From Cytidiella melzeri (Eukaryota > Basidiomycota > Agaricomycetes > Polyporales > Irpicaceae), in the NCBI GenBank assembly GCA_022592445.1, contig JABYQR010000003.1, positions 372,001 to 436,000 of the forward strand: a stretch of 64,000 nucleotides of DNA, in the 5' to 3' direction. Positions 44,330 to 56,847 of the stretch are shown here, piece by piece. The position numbers and the translations under genes are program-made. The first letter of the stretch is position 1. The number at the start of each line of letters is the position of its first letter. The notes under the pieces were generated by a model, which had not been told where the DNA came from, ran no database searches, and saw nothing but the letters and a program-made list of their open reading frames with translations.

Positions 44330-45343
44330 TGTGTGGGGGAGGCGAATATATAGTGCGGTCGTGGTTCGGTCAGAACGTGCAGCTCCTGTCGGCAGGCGTG
44401 CGGTGATTGCCACGGATTGGACCGGCCGTGGCTAGACTTACTTTGTACTTAGGTTGTTATGACAGTAAAACGATTTAGATCTACACCTTGCCAAAGTGGT
44501 GATATCCTCTCAACATGTCATTACATTGTACAATGACCACTAACCAGAACTGTCTGTGGTACAGTCGAACCCCTCCTACACCTCCAGGCGAAGCCTGGGT
44601 GCCGTGGGATGTTTGGCCGCATATGCCCAATCCAGCATGATAGTGTCGCAACATCTCCCGCGCTTGCATCGCTCCGACATAGTAGTAAGACTCATCTTCA
44701 AAGCTTACCAGCCTCTACCCCTCGCACACCACCTCCACTTTGTTAACAGCAACTACATAGACTCTTGACAACAGCGACGTGCTGTTTTGTTGTTCACCAT
44801 ACATCTTTGTCTTTCAACCCTCCGGATAACATACACGAGATGCTTCTCTAGGGCACAGTGAAAAATTGTGTTTTTTGAACCAGTGTTCATATATCTATCC
44901 AGTTTGTAATCTTTGCGTGCTATTTCATTTGCAAAGGTACCCATACAGCGAGTAAACACACCCTTGGTATGTAGCACAGGCTACGGACCGAAACAGTCAA
45001 CAATGATGAGAACGATCCGTACTCGATACATGCAAGACTCGGACATCTAGACGCTACATGCAAAATACTAACATAACGATACGAGAAAAACGGTCCATGT
45101 ACACAACGCGAACAAGGTGCAGTAAAAGATTGTGAAAACGAGCCAACTTTGCAGAAGATCCTAATTGATAGCGTTGACGGGAGGGCCCGAAGGACATGAA
45201 GGACATCGAGACGGGCGGCGTGTGTTGTGCCGTGACCAAGAGGAGTCGAGAACCGCTGCAGGTAACCCACGACAATTCCACGCGAGGGTGCGTGAGCAAC
45301 AGTGTTTGATGAAGAAAGGCAGGCTTAGGAACGAATTGTGACG

Positions 45344-47355
45344 CTATCGGCGAAGTGTCCGTCCACGAACAATGAGGCCGCCAGTCCATTTATCGACGTT
45401 CCAGCCATCCTCAACCAGCGCATTCTTTACAGCAGGTCCCAGGACGCCGATGCCACTCGTGGAATGCAGACCACGACCTGTGATAATCTTCAATGGCATG
45501 CTTGTCGTAGCAGGCGTCTCGATGAGTAGCTTCCTGACAATCTGAACGGCTTCAGAGACAGAGGTACCATGCAGATCAATCGTAACCCCATTCTCCGTCT
45601 CCACACTGCTCACACTCCAATCAGCTGTGCTACTCCGTAAACATAACGAGGACTGCAACTAACCGTCTCGATTGGACCATATCCCACGCCGCATCGAGCT
45701 TCTCCGCCTGAGCCTGTTCTTGTAGTTCACGTGCCTGAATCCAAACATATCATTGATCAACGACAGCTGTCAGAGACAGCCAACGTCACTGGAAAAAAAA
45801 AAACTTACCCGCTCAGCGAAGTAATAGGCTACCTCGCCGCCTCGAGTCGAGCTGTTACCCCTCTGCCATGCACGGCTCGCCTCCCTCAGTGCCTCCTTGC
45901 GTTTCTGCATCAGCTCTCCAGCCCGTTGATTGTTACCGCTGAAGGGCTTCTTGGTACCAGTCTTGAGTTTGACGTGGCCGTTCTTCATGCCATTAGCCTG
46001 GTGATACGCCGGTATGAAGTCTGCATGAAGGTTCGCACTTTTGCGGGGAACGATGGGTACAGTCTGCCAAGCCGTAGAGGGTGACGCAACGGGCGAGCTT
46101 GGTACGGACTGTACTCCGACATGAAGTTTGGCCTTCGGAGGAGCGACAGTAGGAGGGCCTGAAGAAAGTAGTGAAATATACTTGGACTGTCGACCAGTTG
46201 CAGAAATGGGCGATGGAGAAGGTGCAGGTGAGTGGTATATTCCCCAATCTACCTCGCCGCCATCTACTTCGCGAAGGAGCCACACCACATCAAGCGCAGC
46301 GTCCGGGCGCTGCTGAGTGGCGCGAAGGGCTAGTTGAGCATCGGACATCATTTCCTCTCGGTCAACGTCGGGAAGTGCTTGGTAAGCGGACGATTCGCGC
46401 AGGATGTCGAACATACCGAACAACATTTGGGTCTCCCCCGGTGACATCTCGGTAGAGGCAGGGAGAGGCGAGGCAATGCTGGTGAGGGCAGCGCGAAGGG
46501 CTTCGGAGGGGGTTGCGTATTGTGGCGAGTGAAAGACAGACTGGAATTGAGCAGCAGTGGTATAAGGAATGAGAGTCTCGAGATGTGAGGAGACAGAGGA
46601 TAGCTGTGTCCATGCGTCGGCAGATGCGGTACGAGGGGAGTTCGGCGTAGACGAGGCTCTTAGGCGCTGCTTCTGTCGAACATCACCAAGAGTAACGGTT
46701 TTTCCGCTCCTGCGCTTCTGTTTCTTGATTTGGCGAGGCTGAACAGTATCCCAAGGCTGCTCGACAGTTGTATCCCCCTCCTGTCCTCCTCTTTCTTCTA
46801 GCTCTCTCACATACTCCCCCGCCATAATGCTTTCGACTACACTCTCCATGTCTATTTCGTCTATATCTTCCGCGCCCCCTAGCGCGCTCTTGAGTCTTGA
46901 GATCGGTAGCTGAGGGAAGGCAGTGCGTAGGAATCGCAGTGGCGAGTTCAGTGATTGGCTACCATTGGATAGCTCGGAGGTAATCGCGGTGTTTGTCGTT
47001 GCATTTGACTCGGAGGACAGAAAATCTGTAGTACTGGTGTCGTTGCTATCTTCTGCAGCCTCCGTAAACCTCATATGAGCGAAGTCGTCTGAGATGTCAT
47101 GCACATGAAAATCAGCTTCAGCAGCAAGATCGGATAGAGTGTTCCGAAGATTCTTGACATCCTCAGGAGAGGGGAGAAGGTTTGGGTCGTTCACGTAGTC
47201 TGCGACAATGGCCGCAATGAGGGATGAGTCGAGAGACGGGGAGAACTCCGCCTTGTTACAATAGAGCTTCAGCTAGGCGTGCCATTTGAGCCAGAAAGCA
47301 AGGAGGATTGTACCTGCAGTGTCTCTTGAAGATCAACGGTGGATGAGAAAACCAT
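45344..47355 (-). CDS. CUE2: Cue2-like CUE-DUF1771-SMR endonuclease
   Basis: Four exons (47355-47314, 47251-45809, 45734-45664, 45608-45344), 606 aa. CUE-like ubiquitin-binding segment LRFLRTAFPQLPISRLKSALG...VESIMAGEYV (about residues 125-170), a long linker, the DUF1771 helix pair (RKEALREASRAWQRGN ... ELQEQAQAEKLDAA), and a C-terminal SMR domain with both signature motifs, IDLHGTSVSEA and ITGRGLHSTSG. In yeast Cue2 this combination cleaves mRNA at collided ribosomes in no-go decay; metazoan N4BP2/NONU-1 are relatives. Shares a 264 bp divergent promoter with the KAT14-like gene. The start ATG lies in a 42-nt first exon, MVFSSTVDLQETLQ. Confidence 0.88.
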
Positions 47356-47619
47356 GTTGGTTTGATTTCTGCGGTGTTTGCTAACATGTACATTCGCGGA
47401 GGAGTTGGTAGTTGAAGAAAGGAAACGCAACCGGCGCCACTGAGCCACAAGACGCGGATCACATGCACACCCAGCGCTCCGATCGACCACTGCTTAGACC
47501 GTGCAACTCCAACTTGTTCTTGACTTGTAGCTTAAGAGAGGCGCAGGTAAGTGCGTCGGAATCCGTGGATATTTGAGTCTTGAATTGAGATCAAGCCTTG
47601 GATCTACCGGCACTGATAC

Positions 47620-49192
47620 ATGGACCGGTCGGACGATGAGCAACACTCGTCGACCAGCGATGAATACTTCGAACATGCAAAGGTGTGTCTGATATTGTGC
47701 GTATTTTCAGTGCATTGATCTATCATTTTCTAGTCTCGTAAACGGAGGAAAGTTACGCGGTCGGGCAGGCCCAAGGCTGCATTGGATACTGCACCTACGT
47801 ACAATGTGGCGGAGCTGTCCGTCAAGGCCACGGAGTCGCTCTTAGATCTTGTCAATCGACCTTGTCCCGGGCCCGAGGGTGGTACAAAAGAAGTGTGCGA
47901 TTTCGAAGATTATATCGAGGCGCTGCTTCCTGAGCTGATTGATGCATCCGCGAAAGCTCAAGTCGAGAGGCTCAGATACGATGACACTGTACGTACAGCC
48001 AACGATTGAGTGTCTTTCGGTGTTTGCTAACTAGACGTTCCTAAGGGTGGTAAAATAATTCCCATGTCCAGGCTTCAGAGAAAGATGGTTCTAGATCAAC
48101 TCCCTTCGCCCGAAAACCAGAATCTCGCTCAAGCTCTCTTGCGCAGAAAGTTGTTAACAAAGCGAGTCAGTTCACAGTCTTGCGTCAGCTTACACACTCA
48201 TTCATGCTTCAACCTCAGGGAAGCCTCCGTTCACTCGTTCTTGGCACTGACCAAAATCCGGTAGCAGCGTCTGCAAAAGCCGTCACACCGCTGACATTAT
48301 CAAAGTCTACCCACGCAAACCTGGAAGTCCTCAACGCGTTATACTCAATCAGAACTACACCATATGATAACTCTTTCTTATCTCGTCTGCGAGGAACGCA
48401 TGCTACGCAAAACGCGGGTTGCCTTGCCGTGGATTGGGACAACCGTACACCATGGATGGATCTCATGCAGGATATCAGAGAGCATTATTCACACATGTAG
48501 TAAGCTGCGTTCTCGCTGAAGCTTCATCTTCTGCTTTTGCCGATACATCTTTCAGTCCAGAACGAGAACAAGTCACTGAGGTCGAAGCTCCAATCGAGTA
48601 TGTTACTTTGCAGCGTTGGCACTTACCTCAGGTGCATGAAATGTTGGCTCGTGCATTTTGGACAGGAATTGACGGTGCGTTGCTCATTGAGCATTGTGGT
48701 GTCTTACTGAATATTATGACAGTAAGCGATTCGCTGGAATACTCCCCGGAGCGATGCACCGTCGTCGCTATGTACAAGAGGATGGTCGTTGGAGTTGCTC
48801 TGCTGAGCTCGCCGCAGGAGACATATATCACCTATCTCGCCGTGAAACCTGGATGGGACAACGCTCAGATAGCTACGTAAGTCCAAGCTCAAAAACAGTC
48901 AACTCGAAGCTAACCACTCTCTACATCTCGTAAGATCAATGCTCTACCATCTCATAACCCTTAACCCTCGCAAAGATATCATATTGCATGTCTCTATCAA
49001 TAATCCTGCAGTGGTGAGGAGACACGACTCTCGAGTGCGCGCAGAATATCTTCATCATGCGTAATTATCTAGCTACTATACAACCGTTTCGGATTCAAGG
49101 CCGAAGAGTTCATCGTCGGTTTCTACGACGACTACCTCGACTCAAAATCCAGAGCCTCCAAGAACGCCTTTCGGCTTCGACTGAGGCAATAG
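47620..49192 (+). CDS. KAT14: KAT14/ATAC2-like GNAT acetyltransferase
   Basis: Eight exons (47620-47682, 47734-47988, 48046-48165, 48219-48496, 48556-48674, 48723-48876, 48935-49013, 49073-49192), 395 aa. The C-terminal GNAT fold reads LQRWHLPQVHEMLARAFW, TVVAMYKRMVVGVALL, ITYLAVKPGWDNAQIATSML (acetyl-CoA loop region), LHVSINNPAVLLYNRFGFKAEEF and ends FRLRLRQ, closely following the acetyltransferase domain of animal KAT14 (CSRP2BP), part of the ATAC histone acetyltransferase complex. The N-terminal part keeps DTGGKIIPMSRLQRKMVLDQ. Nuclear role is inferred from family. Its stop is nine bases from the stop of the convergent sirtuin gene. Confidence 0.82.
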
Positions 49193-49201
49193 CCGAACCG
49201 T

Positions 49202-51815
49202 TCAATTCGTCCGAACTTTCTTGAACCGGTTGAAAGAGGCGTCATGGTCCTCGACAGTACTCTGGCCCGGCTGGCCTCCATAGCGCGTCTCTATAATCTT
49301 GACTATGTCGCCAGGTTCTGCGCCCTCAAAGAGCCACACGTGGCTACATTCAAGCAAACGACGTCAAGTCACACTGCCAGACACGAGGGAACCGAGGACT
49401 CGTACCTATTTCCAACACGTCGTGGCTCCTGGTCGAACGTGGCTGAAGGACGTTTCCGTAAATTTGGTCTGTCAGGCTCAAGACCCTTCGTAGAGCTTGA
49501 AGGCTGAGGCGGTAATTCTGGCAACTCCCACTCGAGCTTGTGGCACAAGTATTGGACGATCTCGTCCGCATTTCCGAGTAGAACGATCTATCAATGTCAA
49601 TGGAACGTGATACAGGAACGTCAAGGTACAATCGGCTATCAGGACATAGTGACATGAATTGAGAGATTGAGGAAGTGGGTCCTTACGTCGGCGTTATGAT
49701 GCAGAATGGGAGTCTTGTTGATCACGATCTTTAATCGAAACGGCTGTCAGCAAGTTGGTTCTGCGAGCGTTCGACGAAAAATCCTACTTGAGGGATTGAA
49801 TGGCGTAGATGCGCTGTAGGGCACATTACGCATGACAATGAGTGCCTGAAGCGACGGCATTCAGTGCATAACGGCTTACTCGGCATGTCTGCGACAGGAG
49901 ACACTTTCAGGGATGTACCAATGATGATTAGCAGATCCACCACAGGTTTGTCGGCCGCGAAAGCGTTGTCAAACTCGTGTGAGAGCTTTTCACCGAAGAA
50001 AGTGATATCGGGCTACACATGCCGTACGTCAGCACCCACTATAACGTTCCGGTCTGTGCTTGTTACTTGCAGCGTACCTTCATTATACCCGACGGGAACG
50101 CTGGTATCTCCGGCTCTTCCTCGCCGTCGCTCTCCCACGGCAACGAATTCTTCTTTTTCTTGCCTTTCTTCCTGATCTTGGTGGACGGAGTGGTGGTACA
50201 AGACGTGCAAAACGGTATCGTTCGGCTCATGATTTCAGCCTCTATTGCGTTTCCCGGTACCTTGACGCGACAGTTGATACAGCTCGCTGTCGCAAATGAT
50301 CCATGACACTGAACGACCTTCCGCACGCCAGCGCGAGTTTCTAATGTGTCTATATTTTGCGTATAGTTCTGCAGGTGCACGGTCATGCATAGGCATAAGT
50401 CTTGTGTCGAAGCCTGAAACTCACTCGGAGCAGCTACCCGGGGAATCTCTCCGGTCAGCAAACAAGTGAGCTCGCCATGAGCGCATACTCACCTTGCCTT
50501 GATTCTCTACAAGTTTGATGAACCGATGGCACGGGGAGGGTATGAAATTGGATGGATATATTTGGCTATAGGGAGCGATCAGCGTGGTGACCCAGTTTTG
50601 GCAAAGGGCGCACCTGGCAAAAGAGCTGTCGAGATGGGTGTATGAGAGTTAGCTGTTAATGATCACGCATGGTTCAATTGCCAGCAGGCTCACTAGAACA
50701 CTGCAACAAAGTAAGGCGGAGTATGTACTCATACAGACCGGATAGAACTGACCAGATGGATTTTCCTTGAAATAATCTATATCAAACCTAACCGTGAGGC
50801 GTTAGTGGCTTTTTGTTTGAACAGGCAGGGTATGATTTACATTTGCTGAGGGTCGTCAAGCTCATATTCTCCCCTTTCCTGCAGCATAGAGTAGATGCCA
50901 TCCCGCGACCGGAAGTCAGGTATGCCACAGGAAACACCTATGGTGGATATATCAGTTCAAGTCTCATGCCATTGTCCAAAAGCTTCTCACTGATGCCAGC
51001 ACCACTGAGGATGAGGATATTAGTAGATTTCTTAATCAGATTCACTGCGTCGTCCACAGTGTTGTAGGGAAGCCTTATTCGCTTCTGTAGACTTCGCGGA
51101 GGTCGTTTGTGGGTGTAAATTTGGTATGATTCAGAGGAACAAACGTACATCTGATACATAGCAACTTTGAGCAGAAACAGCTGTGTTTTGTGGCATTTAT
51201 TACGCAGCTCGTCGGACTGTCGTGGAGTCTAAGATCAACCGTTGGATGTGGCATGACAAGGTTCGCGGTACTCACAAGACATACATCAAACAAGACTAGT
51301 AGCTTGGAGACAGGAATACCTCTCGCTAAAACGTACTCATTAATCACGTATGTCGGACCTGGAGGATCACTTGAACACAGCGAAAGAAATGAGCGACGTA
51401 AAACACACGCGCCTCGTTCCTTAACGTCCGAGACAATCTGCTCTCGATTGAGCTCAGACAGGACTCTCTCCCCTGAGAAACGCCAGGCAATTCTCATCAG
51501 CCTACCAAAGCAGGAAAGCGGCGCAGGAGAGCACAACTTACTCTCCTCGGCAAACCTCACTGCAAGATCGTCTTCAGTCTCTTCGGCATCGGAGTCTGCA
51601 TTCTGTGGCCCGTCATCCTCATCGTCTTCATCACAGTCGAAATCTTGTTCGTCCAACCCGTCAAGCAGGTCTTCGATAGTATCAGGTTCGACATCCACAT
51701 ATTCTGCCCATTCCAAAAAGCCTCTGATTAACAGTGCATTGAGGTACTTGTATTGACGGGCACGCGAAGATGCCTTCTCCGGTGGCGAGGACGTGGTGGG
51801 TGACGGAGGGTCCAT
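49202..51815 (-). CDS. SIR2: Class I sirtuin, NAD-dependent protein deacetylase
   Basis: About fifteen introns; start ATG 51815. The N-terminus has an acidic stretch (DEDDEDDG) and a helical region ([21 protein letters not shown]). The catalytic core contains [19 protein letters not shown] (NAD loop), [15 protein letters not shown] with the catalytic His, a Cys4 zinc site (CINC ... CTSC), ITFFGEKL and [18 protein letters not shown], and the end HVWLFEGAE. This fits the Sir2/Hst1 group, nuclear histone deacetylases used in silencing. Two microexons are inferred: 7 nt at 50694-50700 and 12 nt at 50614-50625, together encoding part of VFYSFAS. A 39 bp segment in the N-terminal part is divisible by three and could be retained or spliced. 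51816-52241 holds no supported gene. Confidence 0.9.
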
Positions 51816-52241
51816 GTCCACGAGCTTCTTCAACCAGGCAGTGAAGATGAGCGCAAGTCACATTGAAGCCAACAGCGGCAGACAACGGCTTTCTGATGCG
51901 ATCAGATTCGGATCTGCGCCATTTTGATGGCGGCATCCGTAGGCGTTTCTCCAAATTTTACTCCGAGTCGAGGACATCGCTTATCCAAATCGTGCGACAC
52001 AGCTGAAGACTTCACAGTTATTGCGAAAAAATCAAACACATACAGAAGACGACAGCGACATGAAAGCGAGGCATCGAGAGCAGACAAGATAGACGTGCGA
52101 AAGCTGCAAGGTATACACTCTAATGTTCTTTCTTTCCTTCAAACAACGAGGGTCTGCGAAGAGTACAAAGCAAGCTGATTAGTTTGTGCGCGAGGCGTCA
52201 GGGACTTGAGCACAAAGACTCACCTTAATTTTTTTTCAAGC

Positions 52242-54287
52242 TCATTCCTCTTGCCACACAGTATCATGCTTTATCAGCATCTCGTCGTCTTCTTCGTCGC
52301 TGGCTTGTGGAGGCAACGGAGACTCAATCCGCATTTTGATAGTCGGTAGTCCTCCCGGACGTCGAGATACCTTGGTCCTCGCGGTACCAGGTTTAGCCAC
52401 ATTCCCAGGACGAGCGGCAGACTTCGCCAGAGTGACCGTTCCAGAACGCGTTCGACGAGTGTTCGGAGGGAGGATATCGACGTGACTGCTCCTCGAACTG
52501 AATTGCATCGGAGAAACCGCCTCGGCTGGTTCCGAGGGGCGAGCGAAATCTGCAGCACGAATTGTGTCTCCACGCTTTCGACGGTTCGCCACCTCCTTGG
52601 TTCGCCCGAGTCTTGAGCTGGTGGCGAAGCTCTGTAATCCGACACCGGAGTCATCTGCACCGTGCGCGGTGGGGGCAGAATCTTGAGACCTGTACTGTTA
52701 GCATCTGTGTACCGCTCGCCACCGTCACTCACCATGTAGCCTAAGCGTAGAAAACATACCATACAACTCATCATCGCTCTCAGTGGGGTTGTCACAAGCA
52801 GGAGAGAGACGTCCAGCGGAGCGTTTGTTTCCGGGGGTGGGAGGTATAGCCAAAAGCATTGCTTCGGACTGTAAGAGCGGCACAGTAGGCTTTGCAGCGG
52901 AGTCTTCATATTGCGATACATAGTCAGAAGCAGGGGAGAATGCAGGATCAAGAACAGACACAGCATTCTGGGAGCCAGAGAGTACATCAGGTGATGCAAG
53001 AGAGCTTTGCAGAGCAATTTGGGAGGCTGGAAGTCCTGGGGCATGCGGGCCCTCAGATGAGGAGGCTGAGAAGTCAAGAGCAGAGGAGAAAATGCTATCA
53101 CTAGACATGTGTACGACCGTTCGGCGGCGCCTTCGAGTTTGGCGAGGAGATGCTTGAGGGCCAGCGGTCACCAGTTCAGCATCGGAATCATCGGAGTAGT
53201 AGCTTCTCGGTCCAGTACGAGAAACGTCAAGTGGGCGCGCATTTTTGAGAGCATTCATAGGCTGGCGTGCGCGACGAGAAGGTGTCGAGACTTGATTCGG
53301 CTGATCAAAATAGAAGGATGGATAGTCGGCCTGAAAAACGTCGAGATGCAGGTCTTCCTGTGCGTGGGCATTATTGGTCAAGGCTTTAGGCGGAATGAGC
53401 CAATCTTCGGCAGAAATATTGTCGAGTAAGCTAGAAGCAGAAGAGACATTGGGAATCGAGGCCGTACGGCCGTGCGAGAGTGCATGGACAGTTCCTTCAA
53501 CAGACGCTTGGTATGTGGTTGCGTTTGTAGTATGGCTAGTAGCAAAAAGCGAGTCTTCAGTCGTCACTGCGGAATTGTAACCAATACTTGTTTTCTTGTG
53601 CTGCTTGAGAGAGCTGGATGACAGAGTTCGCGATTTATTATGCAGAGTTCTTTTGACGCTAGGGCGAGACGTTTTGACAGGAGATGGAGAGCGAGAAGCA
53701 GGACGACTATTGAACGGTGAAGCCAGAGATTTTCGAAACTTGCGCGCTTGGGCTGCGTTTTCCTTGAAATTACGAGAGGTTGTGCGAGAAAGCATGCGTC
53801 GACCGATAGGAACCGGCGAAATTGGATCATCCGCCAGGGGAACGACGTAGGACTTGAATATCGAGTGTTCCGACGGAAAGGGAGTTTCAAAAAGGGAATC
53901 GTTAACTCGTTGCGTAGCCAGCGGAAGAAGTGTCTCCTTGCCGCCATGCGAAGGCGTCGTAGGGATAACTTGAGCACTTGCAGGGGTGTCGAAGAGCGAG
54001 TCAACATTATGCTCGAAGAGATGCTTGGCCTTCTTCGAAAGAGGCTCGTGCTTGCTGATGCTTTCCTCTACACTCTGCCCAGCTGAGACCGGTAGATCTT
54101 GCGCATTGCTTGTTATTTGACGAGAGCGTTTCTTCATTCGCCGCGACATTTCCTCAACAGACACATCTTCTGTAGGCGTTGGCAGGTCTTCCAAAGGCGA
54201 GGACACTCGTCGTATGTTGTGCGTTGGCTGGTCAGTCTCCCTGGTGATTCGGCGAGCATAAGTTCTGGGATGGATGGATGCCGCCAT
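52242..54287 (-). CDS. Large disordered protein, unknown
   Basis: Two exons, 54287-52765 and 52689-52242, about 656 aa. Almost entirely low-complexity Ser/Thr/Pro/Arg-rich with SP/TP sites; short recurring acidic-hydrophobic motifs (DSLFDTP, DSLFETPFP, DSLFATS) stand out, and basic clusters (RRMKKRSRQ, RQTRRRRRTVV) suggest a nuclear protein. The C-terminus is acidic (QASDEEDDEMLIKHD). The intron donor is uncertain: GTATGG at 52764 keeps the best downstream frame, whereas the stronger GTGAGT at 52737 gives another frame. No named family; possibly fungus-specific. Confidence 0.6.
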
Positions 54288-54469
54288 GTCAATGCCTGGT
54301 GGCTGAGCGTGCCGAGCTCGAATGAGACTGCTCAACAGCACCAGCAACGTCACCGAAAAAAGCAGGGACGCTGAGAAACTCGACGAGACTCAGTCGAACG
54401 AGGTGCGCAGGTGGTGAGAGGACGACCACAAGCACAGGCGACGAGCGTCGGTGGGCATGTAGGCGCCTA

Positions 54470-54880
54470 TTAATGAATTTTGTAATGACGTTCACTTCGT
54501 AGTAAGTTCGTACCACCACCGCCATATCCGCCGACATCAAGCTCTGAGTTCTTGCTCCTCGTCTTCACAAAGACGCTATCCTTGTCAAACTGCTTGCGAA
54601 ACACACATTCGCACAAGTGGCCGCAACTATATGCAGAAAGTATCAAAGCTTGGGCCCATCCGAGTGCAGATTGTGAAAGGTCGGAGAGTCGCAGCGCCTC
54701 AGCCGTATCTACACTAAAGCCAGGACTCTCCAGTGCCTTGGCACTTGCATAAAAACGCCAGCAACTCTGCACTCACGCGCACAACGGGCAAAATACAATG
54801 ATGAGTTCGCGCGGTTGCCGCCTCGCGAGACTGTTGGCGAACACTCCCAAAATTTTGCCAGTCAAACCGGGCGAATCCAT
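54470..54880 (-). CDS. Small protein with Cys pairs, unknown
   Basis: Two exons (54880-54777 and 54713-54470), 115 aa. MDSPGLTGKILGVFANSL..., then FCPLC, an Ala/Leu-rich helix, and CGHLCECVF near the middle, which could bind a metal; the end is Gly-rich (DVGGYGGGGTN). It is divergent from the 54983 gene, with about 100 bp between start codons. No family recognised. Confidence 0.45.
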
Positions 54881-54982
54881 GTGTGTTCATCATCAGTGCG
54901 TAGCTGTCTCATCTAACTTACCATTTCACGTACTCCTTCATCCCATTTTCTGTCTATAGCCCATATTGAACAACAGGGAGAT

Positions 54983-56350
54983 ATGTATGAACTCTACAAC
55001 AAGTTTCGGGGCAGGTGGTTGTCCGAGTTCATCACCAAAGCGCCTGTTCCCAAAGACGGGGGATGGACAAAAGTGCCGACGCTTGACACGGTCTGGGTGA
55101 TTGAGCATGGGATAAAGGACAACCGTGGCATCATGATTCGCGATGCTTTTTTCGTGCATTGGGCCACATCCTGGCCAATTGCTGGCGGCAGGAGGATGGT
55201 CCTACTGAGTTGTCTTTATGTCTCGGACGTATGTTTCCGCTTATCCTGACCTGATGCTGAGCATTTCAGCTACCCATATCAATCCTTTTGAGGACAAAAA
55301 TCTGGTACCCAAGAAGTCGCCGAGAGCTATTGCCTCGAGCGTTATTGTATCTGGTCAACCGGGAATCGGTAAGGATTCTGTTGACATGAGATACGTGTAC
55401 CATACTGAATACCTTCAGTCAAAACGCTCTGTTTGTATTTCGTTCATGTTCTTAGACTCGCTGCCAAACTCCCGACCTTTTTCCCACTCGAGTGTTACTA
55501 CTTTTCCGGGGGCTGCGTAGAAAAACGCACGGCTGGGGACGCAATTGGCGACATCGCTTTGGCTGCGCAGTCGGTCTGGTGGCTTTTTGATCCAAAGGTG
55601 TACAACATCGCCCCCAGCGGCCGTCTCATTGGCGGCGGTCGATTCATCCTCCACACGACGTCGCCCCGAAAAGAACGATTGGACTGGAAGGCGATATGCT
55701 TGGCGCCTTTCGCGTACTACATGGAGTTGTGGAGTGATGCTGAGCTGATATGCGCGTACGCAGACTTCAGCACTCACTCAGTTCTTCCTTACACCGATTC
55801 AGTCAGGTTGACCATGAGGAGACTCTCCACTACAAAGCCCATCGCAGAGCTGCTTTATGCTCACATCTTCCTGCGAGGTTGCAACGAATGGACTCTCTAC
55901 CCAATATCTCTAGCTCCCAAGTTCGTCGAAGTCCATATCTCACGCGATGACAGAAGCAGCACAGGAACAACACAGCGTCATGGTTCTCTGCGGCAGACCC
56001 TCCACAGAGAACACATTTCCGTGAACGCTGACCCTTCCTGCTACTATGTTCCCTCAGCAAAAAACCAGGCTACATCTGACGCTTTTGTCCAAGAGCGGGA
56101 TGTGGTGCCCGCTGGGAAGAAGATCAAACTTTTCACTGTCTTTCAGATGACAGTAGTCAACGAACACGATGTCGAGCCCGCTGGGCTCAACTGGCTAAAA
56201 ACGAATGACCCTCATGCCTGTATACGCTACATTGCGGTTACCCCATCAACCACGGAGGACTTCAAGCTCACAATGAAGATGAAGGACGCCGAGTTGGTTC
56301 AAGAATGGTATCCACTTCTCTACGATATTGATCCCGCCTCAAAGCGATAA
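54983..56350 (+). CDS. Crinkler/RHS-like P-loop protein, variant Walker A
   Basis: Three exons (54983-55211, 55270-55368, 55419-56350), 419 aa. After a helical start (MYELYNKFRGRWLSEFI) comes VSGQPGI-VKT, a Walker A region made across an intron, then LECYYFSGG, FILHTTSPRKERLDWKAI and YYMELWSDAELI, where Crinkler- and RHS-type NTPases of mushrooms have their strand-and-TSSP and Trp-x-x-x-EL motifs. The family combines such an NTPase with a nuclease-like or ubiquitin-like end and is multi-copy and rapidly evolving. The usual second Gly of Walker A (GxxxxGK[ST]) reads Val with the splice I chose, so activity is doubtful. An upstream exon may exist (acceptor CTATAG at 54960). Confidence 0.6.
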
Positions 56351-56847
56351 GGCGAAGAGATCCCTGCTGCAGACGAGGCGATGGACGTGGGTTATCGAGA
56401 CGTTTCTTCAGGAATTGGTCTTTGGGGCGCGTTATACATTGTGAAGACACTTTTCATTTTCATTTTTCAGACGTTGATATGCGTAGTTACCAAACGTGAG
56501 ATAAAGACACAAATCGTTGGCTCCCTGAGATGAGTGAGTGATTCAGTGTATCGGCTCTAAACAAGGCTGTTCGACAACACCGCCAAAAACCTTTGACGGT
56601 AGCAGCGAGCTGACGAGCCGACGAGCTCGACGAGCCAGCGAAGAATTGACCACACCTTAGGTGCTCACAGCATGCCATCATTGGCTTATGAGCGCCTAAC
56701 GAACGTCAGTGGAGGGCGCTGGTTGCTACAGTCTTGCAACTGACCACCATCCTCAACGCACCTCCTCCTCCTCGCACATCGTCTTTCGCTCTATTTATCT
56801 ATCTTACAGCATTCTTGGTTGAACGAAGTCAAGTTTTCATTGACAAG

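Noticed and set aside
44540..44640. tRNA-like stretch with a GGTTCGA-type loop on the minus strand
   Set aside because: No acceptor stem or D-arm pairs with it by eye.
52274..52737. Alternative C-terminus of the 54.3 kb gene using the GTGAGT donor at 52737
   Set aside because: Gives a Leu/Arg-rich, low-quality frame; the other frame continues the Ser/Thr/acidic composition. Not fully excluded.
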